NCBI GenBank assembly: GCA_944389555.1
Contig: CALXMU010000003.1
Location: 110,290 to 174,289 of the forward strand
Direction: 5' to 3'
Length of the DNA stretch: 64,000 bases
DNA from: an uncultured Alphaproteobacteria bacterium
GTDB lineage: Bacteria; Pseudomonadota; Alphaproteobacteria; Rs-D84
Position numbers and translations under genes: made by a program. Positions 40,889-49,703 of the stretch are shown one piece after another; positions within the stretch are counted from its first letter, which is position 1, and each line of letters opens with the position of its first letter. The notes beneath the pieces were generated by a model. It was not told the DNA's origin, did not search any database, and saw nothing but the letters and a program-made list of their open reading frames with translations.

Positions 40889-41107
40889 ATGTATGACAAT
40901 AAAATTTTAACCACATTATCCCACGTATTAATGACTCAAAAAGAAGCCGCTGAATATTTACATACAACTGTCGGCACATTGAACACCTGGCGACATTATG
41001 GCAAAGACAAAATACCTTTTGTGCGTTGGGGCAATCGTATTCGGTATCGTAAGGAAGACCTGGACGCTTGGATTCAAACCCAGATCGTACAGCCCAACAA
41101 CCAATAA
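40889..41107 (+). CDS. AlpA/excisionase-family helix-turn-helix protein
   Basis: 72 residues. The MerR-like winged HTH reads MTQKEAAEYLHTTVGTLNTW, then KIPFVRWGNRIRYRKEDLDAWI, the standard arrangement of excisionase-family (HTH_17) proteins. Such proteins bend att DNA or switch integrase expression. SD AAAGGAG. It lies close to attL, opposite the integrase at the right end. Confidence 0.85.
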   Translation: MYDNKILTTLSHVLMTQKEAAEYLHTTVGTLNTWRHYGKDKIPFVRWGNRIRYRKEDLDAWIQTQIVQPNNQ

Positions 41108-41163
41108 ATATTTTCAAATATCAACCCCTATACGCACGTGCGCAAAACAAAGAGGATAACACA

Positions 41164-41802
41164 ATGGAATACGAAGGAAACGATACGTATCAGGAATACG
41201 CAGATGAAATAGCTATTGAACACGGGGATTACTATAACACAGAGAGATTTCGTAAACATTTAGAAAACAGCCCTGTTTTTGAAATTGTTGATAAATTATC
41301 TGAATACGAAGACAAACTGTTAAAACGAGCACTAGAAGAACTTAAATCGAAAAAAGAATGGCAAGATTTAGAAGCAGATGATATGCGCCATAAGGCGACA
41401 GGCATTATGCCCCAGATGTCAGCTTTCGAATTACTTGAGCGCTACCAAAATAAGATCCAGCGCACATACAAAGCAGAAAACTGGTTCAAAGATAAAATTG
41501 ACGAATGCGATAGAGTGATTGCAGAGACAAACACGTGGAAAACCAACAGCAAAAGAAAAGCTAACAAACTAAAACATTGGCGAGGCAAACGAGCTGAATT
41601 TGATAAGAAATACAGAGAATATACTGACGAAAGCAACAGATACGAACGTTTAATTTATAAATGGGCAAGTATTTGTGAACAGATAAAACAAGCCGACATA
41701 GCAAAAGAAATTGCAAATGAAAAACGTGGTTATGGTAACCGATACGGATATAACCCGTTTATGCAATCTCGTGAAACTGCCTGTGGCATATTTGAGGATT
41801 AA
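41164..41802 (+). CDS. Coiled-coil hypothetical protein
   Basis: 212 residues from MEYEGNDTYQEY. The ATG at 41164 has GAGGA upstream; an ORF extension to 41068 overlaps the AlpA-like gene and lacks an SD. An acidic N-terminus is followed by Lys/Glu/Arg-rich helices (KLLKRALEELKSKKEW, NTWKTNSKRKANKLKHWRGK), probably one coiled coil. It lies 3 bp before the serine recombinase gene and may be its partner. Confidence 0.65.
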   Translation: MEYEGNDTYQEYADEIAIEHGDYYNTERFRKHLENSPVFEIVDKLSEYEDKLLKRALEELKSKKEWQDLEADDMRHKATGIMPQMSAFELLERYQNKIQRTYKAENWFKDKIDECDRVIAETNTWKTNSKRKANKLKHWRGKRAEFDKKYREYTDESNRYERLIYKWASICEQIKQADIAKEIANEKRGYGNRYGYNPFMQSRETACGIFED

Positions 41803-41805
41803 GAT

Positions 41806-42402
41806 ATGACAGTATATGCATATTTACGGGTTAGTACAGATGCCCAAGATACAGAAAACCAGCGCATAGGTGTAAACAACAAAGCTCTTGCGCTGGGATT
41901 AACCATAGACAAGTATATTATCGACGATGGTGTATCAGGCACCAAGGAACCAGAAAAACGTGCGCTGGGCGGGATTTTGCGTAAATTAAAAGCTGGGGAC
42001 ATTATTATTTGTAGTGAAATATCCCGTCTTGGACGCAAACTATTTATGGTCATGGAAATATTACAAAAGTGTATGAATTGTGGTGCTAAACTATACACTG
42101 TGAAAGACAATTATGAATTGGGCGACAACATCCAATCCAAATGTCTTGCTTTCGCTTTTGGGCTATCTGCCGAAATTGAACGAGATTTAATCAGCCAGCG
42201 CACAAAAGAAGCCATGGCACGTCGTAGGGCTTGCGGTTTACATACAGGTAGAAAACCTGGAGCAAAAAATTTTCACCGTAAACTAGACGGCAAAGCACCA
42301 ATTATTCAAAAACTATTATCCGATGGCATTTCTCGTAGGCAAATAGCTAAAAAATTAAAGGTTGCTCCAACAACTGTTAATACTTTCGTTAATAATCTTT
42401 AA
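41806..42402 (+). CDS. Mpi-type small serine recombinase (DNA invertase/resolvase)
   Basis: 198 residues. The catalytic region YAYLRVSTDAQDTENQR holds the nucleophilic Ser10; IICSEISRLGRKLFMVMEIL and the acid FAFGLSAEIERDLISQRTKEAM form the rest of the resolvase core. A C-terminal HTH (DGISRRQIAKKLKVAPTTV) is similar to invertases of the Hin/Mpi group. Such enzymes typically invert short segments with promoters. It sits just upstream of the type III mod gene. Confidence 0.88.
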   Translation: MTVYAYLRVSTDAQDTENQRIGVNNKALALGLTIDKYIIDDGVSGTKEPEKRALGGILRKLKAGDIIICSEISRLGRKLFMVMEILQKCMNCGAKLYTVKDNYELGDNIQSKCLAFAFGLSAEIERDLISQRTKEAMARRRACGLHTGRKPGAKNFHRKLDGKAPIIQKLLSDGISRRQIAKKLKVAPTTVNTFVNNL

Positions 42403-42426
42403 TCTTTTTTATCGAGCCCTAAAACA

Positions 42427-42511
42427 GTTCAATTCTATGGCAACAATATACACATTTTATCCTATAATATCAAGACCATTTTAACACTAAAAAACAAAGT
42501 AGATTGAACAA
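42427..42511. promoter_or_regulatory. Possible short invertible segment upstream of mod
   Basis: GTTCAATTCTA (42427-42437) and TAGATTGAAC (42502-42511) form an imperfect inverted repeat around a TATAAT (42463-42468), between the Mpi-type recombinase and mod. A TGCCC/GGGCA hairpin (42517-42538) follows immediately before the mod ATG. Invertibility is only a hypothesis. Confidence 0.3.
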
Positions 42512-42541
42512 TATTGCCCCTGAACAAATAAGGGCACAACT

Positions 42542-44461
42542 ATGGCTAATTTATCTAAGATCAAACGTGACAGAATGATAGAATTTCTGGAACAACTAAA
42601 AAAGCAACATTCTGATGACGCATCTATTCGTGCCTTTAATGAGATAGAAAACCAATTAAGAGATAAAAAATACGGGCTTGTTTGGGAAGAACATTCAGAA
42701 CAAGTTGATGATACATTAAAAGAAAACATCCCTGTATTAGTGGCTGATAAAGAACGACGTTTGTGTAAAGATAAATCTTTGCCTTGGAATTTCATTATCG
42801 AAGGTGACAATTTGCAAGCATTATATCTGCTAGAAAAAACTCATAAGGGCAAAATAGACTGTATTTATATTGACCCACCATATAACACAGGTGCACGTGA
42901 CTGGAAATATAATAATGACTATGTTGACGGTAATGACGTATATCGTCACAGCAAGTGGCTATCCATGATGAAAAGCAGATTGGTGGTTGCAAAAGAATTA
43001 TTAAACCCAGAAGATTCTGTTTTGATTTGCACAATTGATGAAAAAGAATATATGCATTTGGCATGTTTATTGGAAGAACTATTCCCCACAGCAAAAATGC
43101 AAATGGTCAGCAGCGTAATCAATGTCAAAGGAGTAGCCAGGTACAAAGAATTTGCGAGAGTTAATGAATATATATTTTTCATACAATTGGGTGATGCAGA
43201 AGTGTCTAAACTCTCGCTCTCAGAAGAATGGATGGGCAACATAAAATCTTCTGGAAGGAACGGTGTACGTCTTGCGGGATTACTTCGCTCTGGTACAGGA
43301 AGTAGTAGAAAAGACTCACCGGGTTGCTTTTACCCTATCATTTTCTATAAAAGCGGCAAATTTAAAAAAATAGGACAAGTTTTAGGAAAAGAAGAATCCA
43401 GAGACAGTGTTACATTAGCAGATGATGAAATCGCAATTTGGCCTATACATAAAGACGGCACTGAAGGAAGATGGATGTATACACCTTCTGGCTTAGCCAA
43501 ATTAATAGAAAAGGGATACGTATATTTTGGAAAAATCACTGGTGATAGGATGGGAATACTGTATGCCCCGAGGGGAGTACAAGAAAAAATCGAACAAGGT
43601 TTATTTAAGATAAAAGGATTCGATGATAACGGCGGTGCAATTATCGATGATTCTGAATATGAAGCTTCATATATACCTGGCAATCAATGGTCAATTCCTT
43701 CACATAACGCCACAGAATATGGAACAAAATTAATACAAGACATCCTGCTTAGCAAACGATTTACTTTTCCAAAATCACTATATGCTGTTCATGACGCAGT
43801 AAGATTCTTTGTGGCAAGCAAACCAAATGCTATCGTGTTAGATTTCTTTGCTGGTTCTGGTACAACTGGCCATGCTGTAAATCTATTAAATGCCGAAGAT
43901 GAAGGTCATCGTACGTGGATTATGGTTACCAATAATGAAATATCAGAAGCAGAAGCCAAAGAATTTGAACAACAAGGTATAAAAAAAGGCGATAAAGCGT
44001 GGGAAGAAAAAGGTATTGCCAAATACGTTACTTGGCCTAGGACTATATGTAGCATAAACGGTGTGGATGTTGATGGCAATGCACTAAAAGGCGATTATAT
44101 CGGCAGTAACATACCTATGTCGGACGGATTTAATGCCAATGTTAAATATCTAAAATGCGAATGGACACCAAGGAAACCTCAAGATTATCTGTTAAGTAAT
44201 GCGCTGGGGCTGCACATAAAAGAAATGATCGAATTACAATACGCCATTGAAATTGATAATGAGAAAAACGTTTTGATATTAAACAAAGCAGATTTCAAAA
44301 ATGTTTTTGGCGATAAGAAAACAATCGATCAAATCGAGAACATATGGGTTAACCAAAACATTGTGTTTAACGCATCTGAATTAAAGATGCTTAAATCAAA
44401 ACAATATAAATACATTCCAAAAGAATTCTTTGGACAAGAACTGCGGGAGGCAGCAGAATAA
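42542..44461 (+). CDS. Type III restriction-modification methyltransferase Mod
   Basis: 639 residues. N6-adenine methyltransferase of the beta class: the catalytic YIDPPYNTGARDW (about residues 110-122) comes before the SAM-binding LDFFAGSGTTGHAV (about 435-448). The central region (about 190-390) is variable and probably the target-recognition domain. It both protects host DNA and gives specificity to Res. Its stop overlaps the res start as TAATG, so the two are translationally coupled. Confidence 0.95.
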   Translation: MANLSKIKRDRMIEFLEQLKKQHSDDASIRAFNEIENQLRDKKYGLVWEEHSEQVDDTLKENIPVLVADKERRLCKDKSLPWNFIIEGDNLQALYLLEKTHKGKIDCIYIDPPYNTGARDWKYNNDYVDGNDVYRHSKWLSMMKSRLVVAKELLNPEDSVLICTIDEKEYMHLACLLEELFPTAKMQMVSSVINVKGVARYKEFARVNEYIFFIQLGDAEVSKLSLSEEWMGNIKSSGRNGVRLAGLLRSGTGSSRKDSPGCFYPIIFYKSGKFKKIGQVLGKEESRDSVTLADDEIAIWPIHKDGTEGRWMYTPSGLAKLIEKGYVYFGKITGDRMGILYAPRGVQEKIEQGLFKIKGFDDNGGAIIDDSEYEASYIPGNQWSIPSHNATEYGTKLIQDILLSKRFTFPKSLYAVHDAVRFFVASKPNAIVLDFFAGSGTTGHAVNLLNAEDEGHRTWIMVTNNEISEAEAKEFEQQGIKKGDKAWEEKGIAKYVTWPRTICSINGVDVDGNALKGDYIGSNIPMSDGFNANVKYLKCEWTPRKPQDYLLSNALGLHIKEMIELQYAIEIDNEKNVLILNKADFKNVFGDKKTIDQIENIWVNQNIVFNASELKMLKSKQYKYIPKEFFGQELREAAE

Positions 44462-46704
44462 TGTTTTTAGGCGATATTGTAGATTTTCAAACAAGACATG
44501 TAGAATCTTTGTTAAAGAAGTGTGCCGATCACGAGGAAGTTGTTTTGTGCGCTCCAACGGGTTCTGGCAAAACAGTGATAGCCAGCAGATTTATCGACGA
44601 CTATTTGGATGAAAACCCAGACACTGTGTTTTTATGGTTATGTCCCGGTGCCGGTGGCTTGGAAAAACAATCACAACAAACATTTGAAGAACTCACATCC
44701 GGGATTCAAGATGGTGATGTATATGATTTTATAAATGAATCTAACCCGAGGGGAAAAGTTTATTTTATAAACTGGGATAAAATAAATAAAAAATCCAATG
44801 TGGTATTACGAGAAGGCGAACACAAAGATCTAATGACTAAGGTGCTGGCATGCCATAACAGTAATATAAATATATTCATGATGATTGATGAAGAACATAA
44901 GTACAGAGATACTGCAAACGAATACATAGCAACCATACAACCTGTACATGTTTTAAGAATTTCTGCTACCCCTATTGGTAAGGGCGACGCAGAAGAAAAA
45001 ATCACAGATGACGAAGTAATTTCTGCTGGACTTATCGCAGCAGGCATATCGATTAACGAAGGTTTGTCTCAAGCTATTCAAGATAACAATAATATAGATG
45101 ACGACTTGCGTTTATTGGAATTAGCAGACAGCAAACGCAAAGAAGTACAAGCAGAATATAATAAACTTGGTCTTAATATACGTCCTTTGGTTTTGATTCA
45201 ATTTCCGAATGGTCGTGAGGAATGGATTGAACGAGTAAAAACTTCTCTGGCCCAGATGGGTTATTCTGAAGAATCTGGGCTGGTAGCATCTTGGTTTAGT
45301 GGCGACCACCCGGATAACCCAGAAGAAATAAGTAAACTTGATGGACAATACGCTTTCTTATTGTTTAAACAAGCAATTGCTACAGGATGGGATTGTCCAC
45401 GCGCTAAAATATTAGTTAAATTACGTGAAGGTGGCACAGAAAGATTCAATATTCAAACGATTGGACGCATTCGTCGCATGCCTCAAAGACATCATTACGA
45501 CAATTCTATTATTGATAATTGTTACTTATACACTCTTGATAGTCAATTCAGAGAGGGGTTAACTAACAGTATATCAGATTCTTTTTATCTATATCAGTAT
45601 AAGAAAAAACGCACTGCCCCGGCAATTCAATTAACAAAAGAAACTCTCGATGGAAGCGACAGATTTGCCGTCGATCCGGAGGCTGTTGTAATGGCCATAA
45701 GAAAGGCGATGTTACAAGAAAGCGATCTTAATAAAAATGGTAGATTAGAAAGAAAAGAATTGGAAATAACAAAAGGTTATGTATTTGGCACTGTTTTAAA
45801 AACAACAGCCATTGAAGGCGTTGCTAGAACAACCCATGATATAATGACCTTAAATTCTGTATTTGGTGGGGAACACGAAATAGACAACCACGAAGACGGT
45901 TTTATCATAAGAGACGCAAAAAGAAAAATAGCAGCATCCATGGGGATAGATGAAAATATCTCTAATAACGCCCTAAGAATATTATTCGGACCAGCAGACA
46001 AACAAATGTCCTTGTTGTCTAAAGAAGAGCAAGACTTCGAATACACTAATAAGCTCATCATTGATATGTCACTACGTGAATATAATGCATTTTTGGTTAA
46101 CAATCGAGATCGGTTAATAGAAGTATTTAGCAAAGTCAATCAAACTGATATAGGCGAATTTAAGGAAACTAACATAAAGGAAATATCTTGGGGTGTTCCT
46201 GTACAACAATATTACAAACAGCATAAAAAGGTAGAATCTACAAAGATACTAGAGAAGAATATGTTTGAGGGGTATGGTAATAATATTTTAATAGAGCCAA
46301 ATCGCACATATTCAGAACAAGAATTTGAAAGGTGGTGTGAAACCTATGATGCTGTTAAATCTGTTTATAAAAACGGCGATAAAGGTGATGAATACTTTAG
46401 CATCGTATATCGCAAAGCGTTTAGAAGAAATAATTTCTATCCAGATTACATAATTGAAACTACAAATGGAGATATTTGGATTATTGAAGCCAAGGGCGGC
46501 ATGTCATCTGATGGCACCTCTAGGAATATTGATAGTTATGCAAAAAATAAATTTGATGCATTAAAAGCATATGCCGAAAAACATCCAGAAATTAAATGGG
46601 GGTTTGTACGTGCAATTGGAACTCAATTATATCTGAGCAATACCAAATGGTCAGAAGATATGACAAACCGTAATATCTGGAAGCCAATAGAAGTATTTAT
46701 TTAA
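44461..46704 (+). CDS. Type III restriction enzyme Res subunit
   Basis: 747 residues. The SF2 helicase core has Walker A LCAPTGSGKTVIASRF (about 30-43), a DEAH-variant box MMIDEEHKYRD (about 140), the SAT motif LRISATPIGKG, and motif VI region QTIGRIRRMPQ. The C-terminal PD-(D/E)xK nuclease is visible in NFYPDYII...IWIIEAKGG (about 658-680). Together with Mod it forms an ATP-dependent endonuclease cutting away from unmethylated head-to-head sites. Confidence 0.94.
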   Translation: MFLGDIVDFQTRHVESLLKKCADHEEVVLCAPTGSGKTVIASRFIDDYLDENPDTVFLWLCPGAGGLEKQSQQTFEELTSGIQDGDVYDFINESNPRGKVYFINWDKINKKSNVVLREGEHKDLMTKVLACHNSNINIFMMIDEEHKYRDTANEYIATIQPVHVLRISATPIGKGDAEEKITDDEVISAGLIAAGISINEGLSQAIQDNNNIDDDLRLLELADSKRKEVQAEYNKLGLNIRPLVLIQFPNGREEWIERVKTSLAQMGYSEESGLVASWFSGDHPDNPEEISKLDGQYAFLLFKQAIATGWDCPRAKILVKLREGGTERFNIQTIGRIRRMPQRHHYDNSIIDNCYLYTLDSQFREGLTNSISDSFYLYQYKKKRTAPAIQLTKETLDGSDRFAVDPEAVVMAIRKAMLQESDLNKNGRLERKELEITKGYVFGTVLKTTAIEGVARTTHDIMTLNSVFGGEHEIDNHEDGFIIRDAKRKIAASMGIDENISNNALRILFGPADKQMSLLSKEEQDFEYTNKLIIDMSLREYNAFLVNNRDRLIEVFSKVNQTDIGEFKETNIKEISWGVPVQQYYKQHKKVESTKILEKNMFEGYGNNILIEPNRTYSEQEFERWCETYDAVKSVYKNGDKGDEYFSIVYRKAFRRNNFYPDYIIETTNGDIWIIEAKGGMSSDGTSRNIDSYAKNKFDALKAYAEKHPEIKWGFVRAIGTQLYLSNTKWSEDMTNRNIWKPIEVFI

Positions 46705-46765
46705 TAATCTTCTGTTTATGAGAAAAGCAAACAGAAATTTATTGTGATTCAAAAGATTAAATCTG

Positions 46766-46796
46766 TAAGAGACCAGTAAGTATTACTGATCTCTTA
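46766..46796. terminator. Hairpin between converging res and HNH genes
   Basis: TAAGAGACCAGTAA pairs with TTACTGATCTCTTA (13 of 14 positions) around a 3-base loop. T tracts are short, so it may be an inefficient or bidirectional terminator. Confidence 0.55.
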
Positions 46797-46816
46797 ACAA
46801 TCATATGTTTATAAAT

Positions 46817-47107
46817 TTATCTTTTGCCTTTAAAGCTATAATCGTTTCCATAAATTTGAGCATCCTTTTTATGAGCGTTCCAATGTGCTTGTTGGTCATG
46901 GAATACATACAAATTTGACGGACGATTGTCTTGTTTATTTCTGTTTATATGGTGTACAACTTCACCAGATTGCAAAGGTCTACCAAGTTTTAACTCTGCC
47001 ATATGACGATGAACTAATTGTCCTGAATCTTTATACACTCTGTAACCATTAGCATTAGTATATGTTTTTGTCACACTATGATGATAAGAGGCGAATTTAT
47101 TATTCAT
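46817..47107 (-). CDS. HNH endonuclease-like protein
   Basis: 96 residues from MNNKFASY, chosen because AAGGAGGTGATGAAA ideally spaces that ATG; the longer frame to 47131 would put the SD inside the gene. HNH_3-type core: VVHHINRNKQDNRPSNLYVF followed by H-x-x-H (DQQAHWNAH). The stop of the upstream zinc-ribbon gene overlaps its start, so the pair is coupled. It may be a homing-type nuclease or a small effector. Confidence 0.85.
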   Translation of the reverse strand: MNNKFASYHHSVTKTYTNANGYRVYKDSGQLVHRHMAELKLGRPLQSGEVVHHINRNKQDNRPSNLYVFHDQQAHWNAHKKDAQIYGNDYSFKGKR

Positions 47108-47777
47108 TTTCATCACCTCCTTCCTCATCAATTATTTCTACTGGTATCAAATCTAACAAATTACCGTTACATTCTGGATAATGTTTACATACTATTTCTT
47201 TAAAATCATCTTCTTTGCCGTTATTGTATTCGGGTTTCAATCGTCTAACCTTTACATCCTTAAAAGCAAACCTATTTCCACAATGTTGACATTCAACAAT
47301 CTCATCTGGTTCAAATCCCATACCGTTTTTTCTGCATTCATCAATTCCGTCTTGCCAATCTTGACCAGACAGTTCTTCGTGATAAGGAACATCACTATCC
47401 AATGGATCATGTGAATATTCTGTTATTTCACGACCATCAGGTGTCAAATTGTGCGATATAAAACTTGTACACCCGTATTCATTATGAACACTTCTCTCTA
47501 GCGATTTACGTGCCTTTAATTGATCTGCTTCTGGAGCCGTTATTAATTCTTTCCAACTAGAAAAACCGGCTAATTGTGCAATTAAATGCTGCGCATTACC
47601 TAATTTAAACTCAAAATTTTTATCGTCATCCATTATTCCATATTCAAGGAAAATTCCTACGATATCAAAAAACTTTGGTTCGTATTCATATATATCACCA
47701 TCTTCAGAAAGATAGCGGGTTTGGTAGTCTTTAAGCAGATTTTTTGCTTGTAATTTAAAGTAGTCTATATTTTTCAT
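47100..47777 (-). CDS. Zinc-ribbon hypothetical protein with Glyoxalase_8-like N-terminus
   Basis: 225 residues. The N-terminal region (KLQAKNLLKDYQTRYLSEDG, AQHLIAQLAGFSSWKELI) resembles the short helical domain often found before or inside accessory proteins of the Glyoxalase_8 type. A zinc ribbon lies at IVECQHCGNRF (about 163) and KHYPECNG (about 204). The tail is acidic. Translationally coupled to the HNH gene below it, which suggests a two-gene unit of unknown function. Confidence 0.65.
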   Translation of the reverse strand: MKNIDYFKLQAKNLLKDYQTRYLSEDGDIYEYEPKFFDIVGIFLEYGIMDDDKNFEFKLGNAQHLIAQLAGFSSWKELITAPEADQLKARKSLERSVHNEYGCTSFISHNLTPDGREITEYSHDPLDSDVPYHEELSGQDWQDGIDECRKNGMGFEPDEIVECQHCGNRFAFKDVKVRRLKPEYNNGKEDDFKEIVCKHYPECNGNLLDLIPVEIIDEEGGDENE

Positions 47778-48003
47778 AATATAAATCCTTTACCGCATTT
47801 GCGGAGTTGCCCAAGTTCATTATCTAATATTGATTTTGCGTTCGTAGTCTCTTGGCTTAGATAATAAGCTCGGAGGTTTATATTATTTTATTTGTTGGAT
47901 GATGAAATCTTTACACGAACGGGCTAGCCTTCCAACAGGCATGCGTTAATTATACCATAAAACCGACTAAAAATCAATATGATTCTTTTTATGCCATTTT
48001 CTC
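47778..48003 (-). ncRNA. Structured leader or small-RNA candidate
   Basis: Noncoding upstream region of the zinc-ribbon/HNH pair. It contains the hairpin CCGC-ATTT-GCGG (47793-47804) near the start codon, complementary arms ATTATCTAA and TTAGATAAT around a 40-base loop (about 47820-47880), and a GGGCTAGCC palindrome further up. This density of self-complementarity is unusual, but no known RNA family is recognised. Confidence 0.3.
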
Positions 48004-48058
48004 ACTTTACAATTTTGTTAAAATTAACACTTTTGTAAAGTGTACTTTACAATTTTGT
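48004..48058. promoter_or_regulatory. Operator-like palindrome with repeated half-sites
   Basis: Perfect 8-bp arms TTGTAAAG-TGTA-CTTTACAA at 48033-48052, plus an exact 15-bp repeat ACTTTACAATTTTGT at 48004-48018 and 48044-48058. Located about 230 bp upstream of the zinc-ribbon gene and downstream of the DUF4143 stop. Likely binding site of an unidentified dimeric regulator. Confidence 0.55.
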
Positions 48059-48129
48059 ATATTCTGGGTTATTTCAGAAAATGGTCGAAACTGACAAAAA
48101 TCCGAAATAAGAATTGACTTTTAACGGAA

Positions 48130-49446
48130 TTATTCCGATATAATCTTTAATACATTCCCTATCATGTACAGTGGTATGTTATACAGACCTTCGTTTGCTT
48201 CATACCCGGCTAGAGATGTTCGTACAGCGAATTTCGGGTTATATTTCTTTCTATACACTTGCAAACTTTTGGCTTGCAAACTTATATTCGCCTTGACCTC
48301 GACTGGCACGACATCGCCTTCGTGTTGAAACATAAAATCTATCTCTGAATCGCTTTCAGAAGCCCAATAGTTCAATCGTATATCATTCAGCACTAATTCT
48401 TGCAATACGTATTGTTCGGTAAGAGAACCTTTAAATTCTTGAAATATCCGATCGCCATCAATGACTGTCTTCGCCGCCAATCCAGACATAGTACTTAACA
48501 ATCCGGTATCTATCATATAAACCTTAAATGCCCCAGATTCCGCATAACTTGCCAAAGGTAAGCTGGGTTTTGATACTTTCGGGACAAGGTGTATAAGCCC
48601 CGACAATTTCAACCATTCTATCGCATCTTCTAAATTACGAGATCTAGCCCCAGGTAACACATCCGAGAAAAAGAATCTTTTTGTTTTTCTCATTTGTTTA
48701 GCCAATTGCACAGGAACCGAATTCCAAACAGCCATTATTTTGGTCGCATTATTGCTAGTGGTGTATTTAGCAAAATCATTTTGATAGCTGACCAGAATAT
48801 CTTTATGAACCTTTTGAGCGCTTTCGTAATCTTTTGTTTCTATAAATGTTTTAACTGCTTCTGGCATACCCCCTATAACCATGTACTGTTTTAATAATTG
48901 AACACTATCATTATGCAGCATACGTAATACATCGATTTGATTTTCTTGTATATTTCTTGCCAGCATTTCTTTACCAAACGCTTCTAAAAACTCACAAAAA
49001 CTTAATGGATGCAGAGTTAAAAAATCCACCTGACCGACAGGAAAAGACATTTTTTTATGTTTTAACGCAACCCCTAATAGACTACCAGCTACAGCAATAT
49101 GGTATTGCGGCGCATTTTCATTGAAAAACTTTAGAGAATTCAAAGCACGTTCGCATTCTTGTATTTCATCAAGTATTATCAACGTTTTTCCAGGAACAAT
49201 TTGCTCATTAGTGATTGAGCCAAGGGCAGAAATTATATTTGCAACATTATAAGACCCCTCAAATACATTATGTGCTTCGGGGGTATCATAAAAATTGACA
49301 TAGGCAGTATTTTCGTAACACTCTCTGCCAAATTCTTTTAACAACCAAGTTTTCCCAACCTGTCTTGCCCCTTGAACGAGCAAAGGTTTTCTTGTTTTGC
49401 TATTTTTCCAATTTTTTAATTGTTCTAGTGCATATCTTTTCATCAT
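48130..49446 (-). CDS. AAA+ ATPase, DUF4143 family
   Basis: 438 residues from MMKRYALE (49446), which has AAAAGGGGAGA directly upstream. Walker A is VQGARQVGKTWLLKEFG, Walker B LIILDEIQECERAL, and sensor 1 the IAVAGSLLG segment. DUF4143 occupies about residues 210-370, ending in a PD-(D/E)xK-like strand EIDFMFQHEGDVVPVEVKAN. Widespread in bacteria and often in accessory regions; the cellular role is unclear. A 33-bp tandem repeat lies upstream. Confidence 0.9.
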   Translation of the reverse strand: MMKRYALEQLKNWKNSKTRKPLLVQGARQVGKTWLLKEFGRECYENTAYVNFYDTPEAHNVFEGSYNVANIISALGSITNEQIVPGKTLIILDEIQECERALNSLKFFNENAPQYHIAVAGSLLGVALKHKKMSFPVGQVDFLTLHPLSFCEFLEAFGKEMLARNIQENQIDVLRMLHNDSVQLLKQYMVIGGMPEAVKTFIETKDYESAQKVHKDILVSYQNDFAKYTTSNNATKIMAVWNSVPVQLAKQMRKTKRFFFSDVLPGARSRNLEDAIEWLKLSGLIHLVPKVSKPSLPLASYAESGAFKVYMIDTGLLSTMSGLAAKTVIDGDRIFQEFKGSLTEQYVLQELVLNDIRLNYWASESDSEIDFMFQHEGDVVPVEVKANISLQAKSLQVYRKKYNPKFAVRTSLAGYEANEGLYNIPLYMIGNVLKIISE

Positions 49447-49505
49447 TCTCCCCTTTTCATCCGTCTGCATTATAAATCAAATTTTCTTAAAAACCAACAA
49501 AAAAA

Positions 49506-49629
49506 CACATTTTCCGGACGACTTTTGTGTGATTTTAGCACATTTTCCGGACGACTTTTGTGTGATTTTAGCACATTTTCTGGATGACTTTTGTGTGATT
49601 TTAGCACATTTTCTGGATGACTTTTGTGT
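49506..49629. repeat. 33-bp direct tandem repeat, about 3.8 copies
   Basis: The unit runs CACATTTTCYGGAYGACTTT then TGTGTGATTTTAG; copies start at 49506, 49539, 49572 and 49605. The first two share CCGGACG and the last two CTGGATG. The unit contains CACA/TGTG ends and lies 60 bp upstream of the DUF4143 start and 75 bp from the integrase stop. Confidence 0.9.
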
Positions 49630-49703
49630 AATTAATGCTTTAGATTATCTAAAATATACTATTCGAACAAGTGCCATTTTTGCACAAGTTTAGTGGTGAA
49701 TCC

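Noticed and set aside
42542..44461. Phase-variable simple-sequence tract inside mod, as in some pathogens.
   Set aside because: No long homopolymer or short tandem repeats were seen in the gene.
48130..49446. DUF4143 ATPase as a dedicated anti-phage protein.
   Set aside because: The family is common and its role is not established; position in an island alone is not enough.
49506..49629. CRISPR array.
   Set aside because: Repeats are contiguous with no spacers and no cas genes are present.
49397..49693. A protein-coding gene translating the 33-bp repeat as DDFCVILAHFP units.
   Set aside because: It is antisense to the DUF4143 gene at its start, has no ribosome site, and the open frame follows from the 33-bp (multiple of three) unit.
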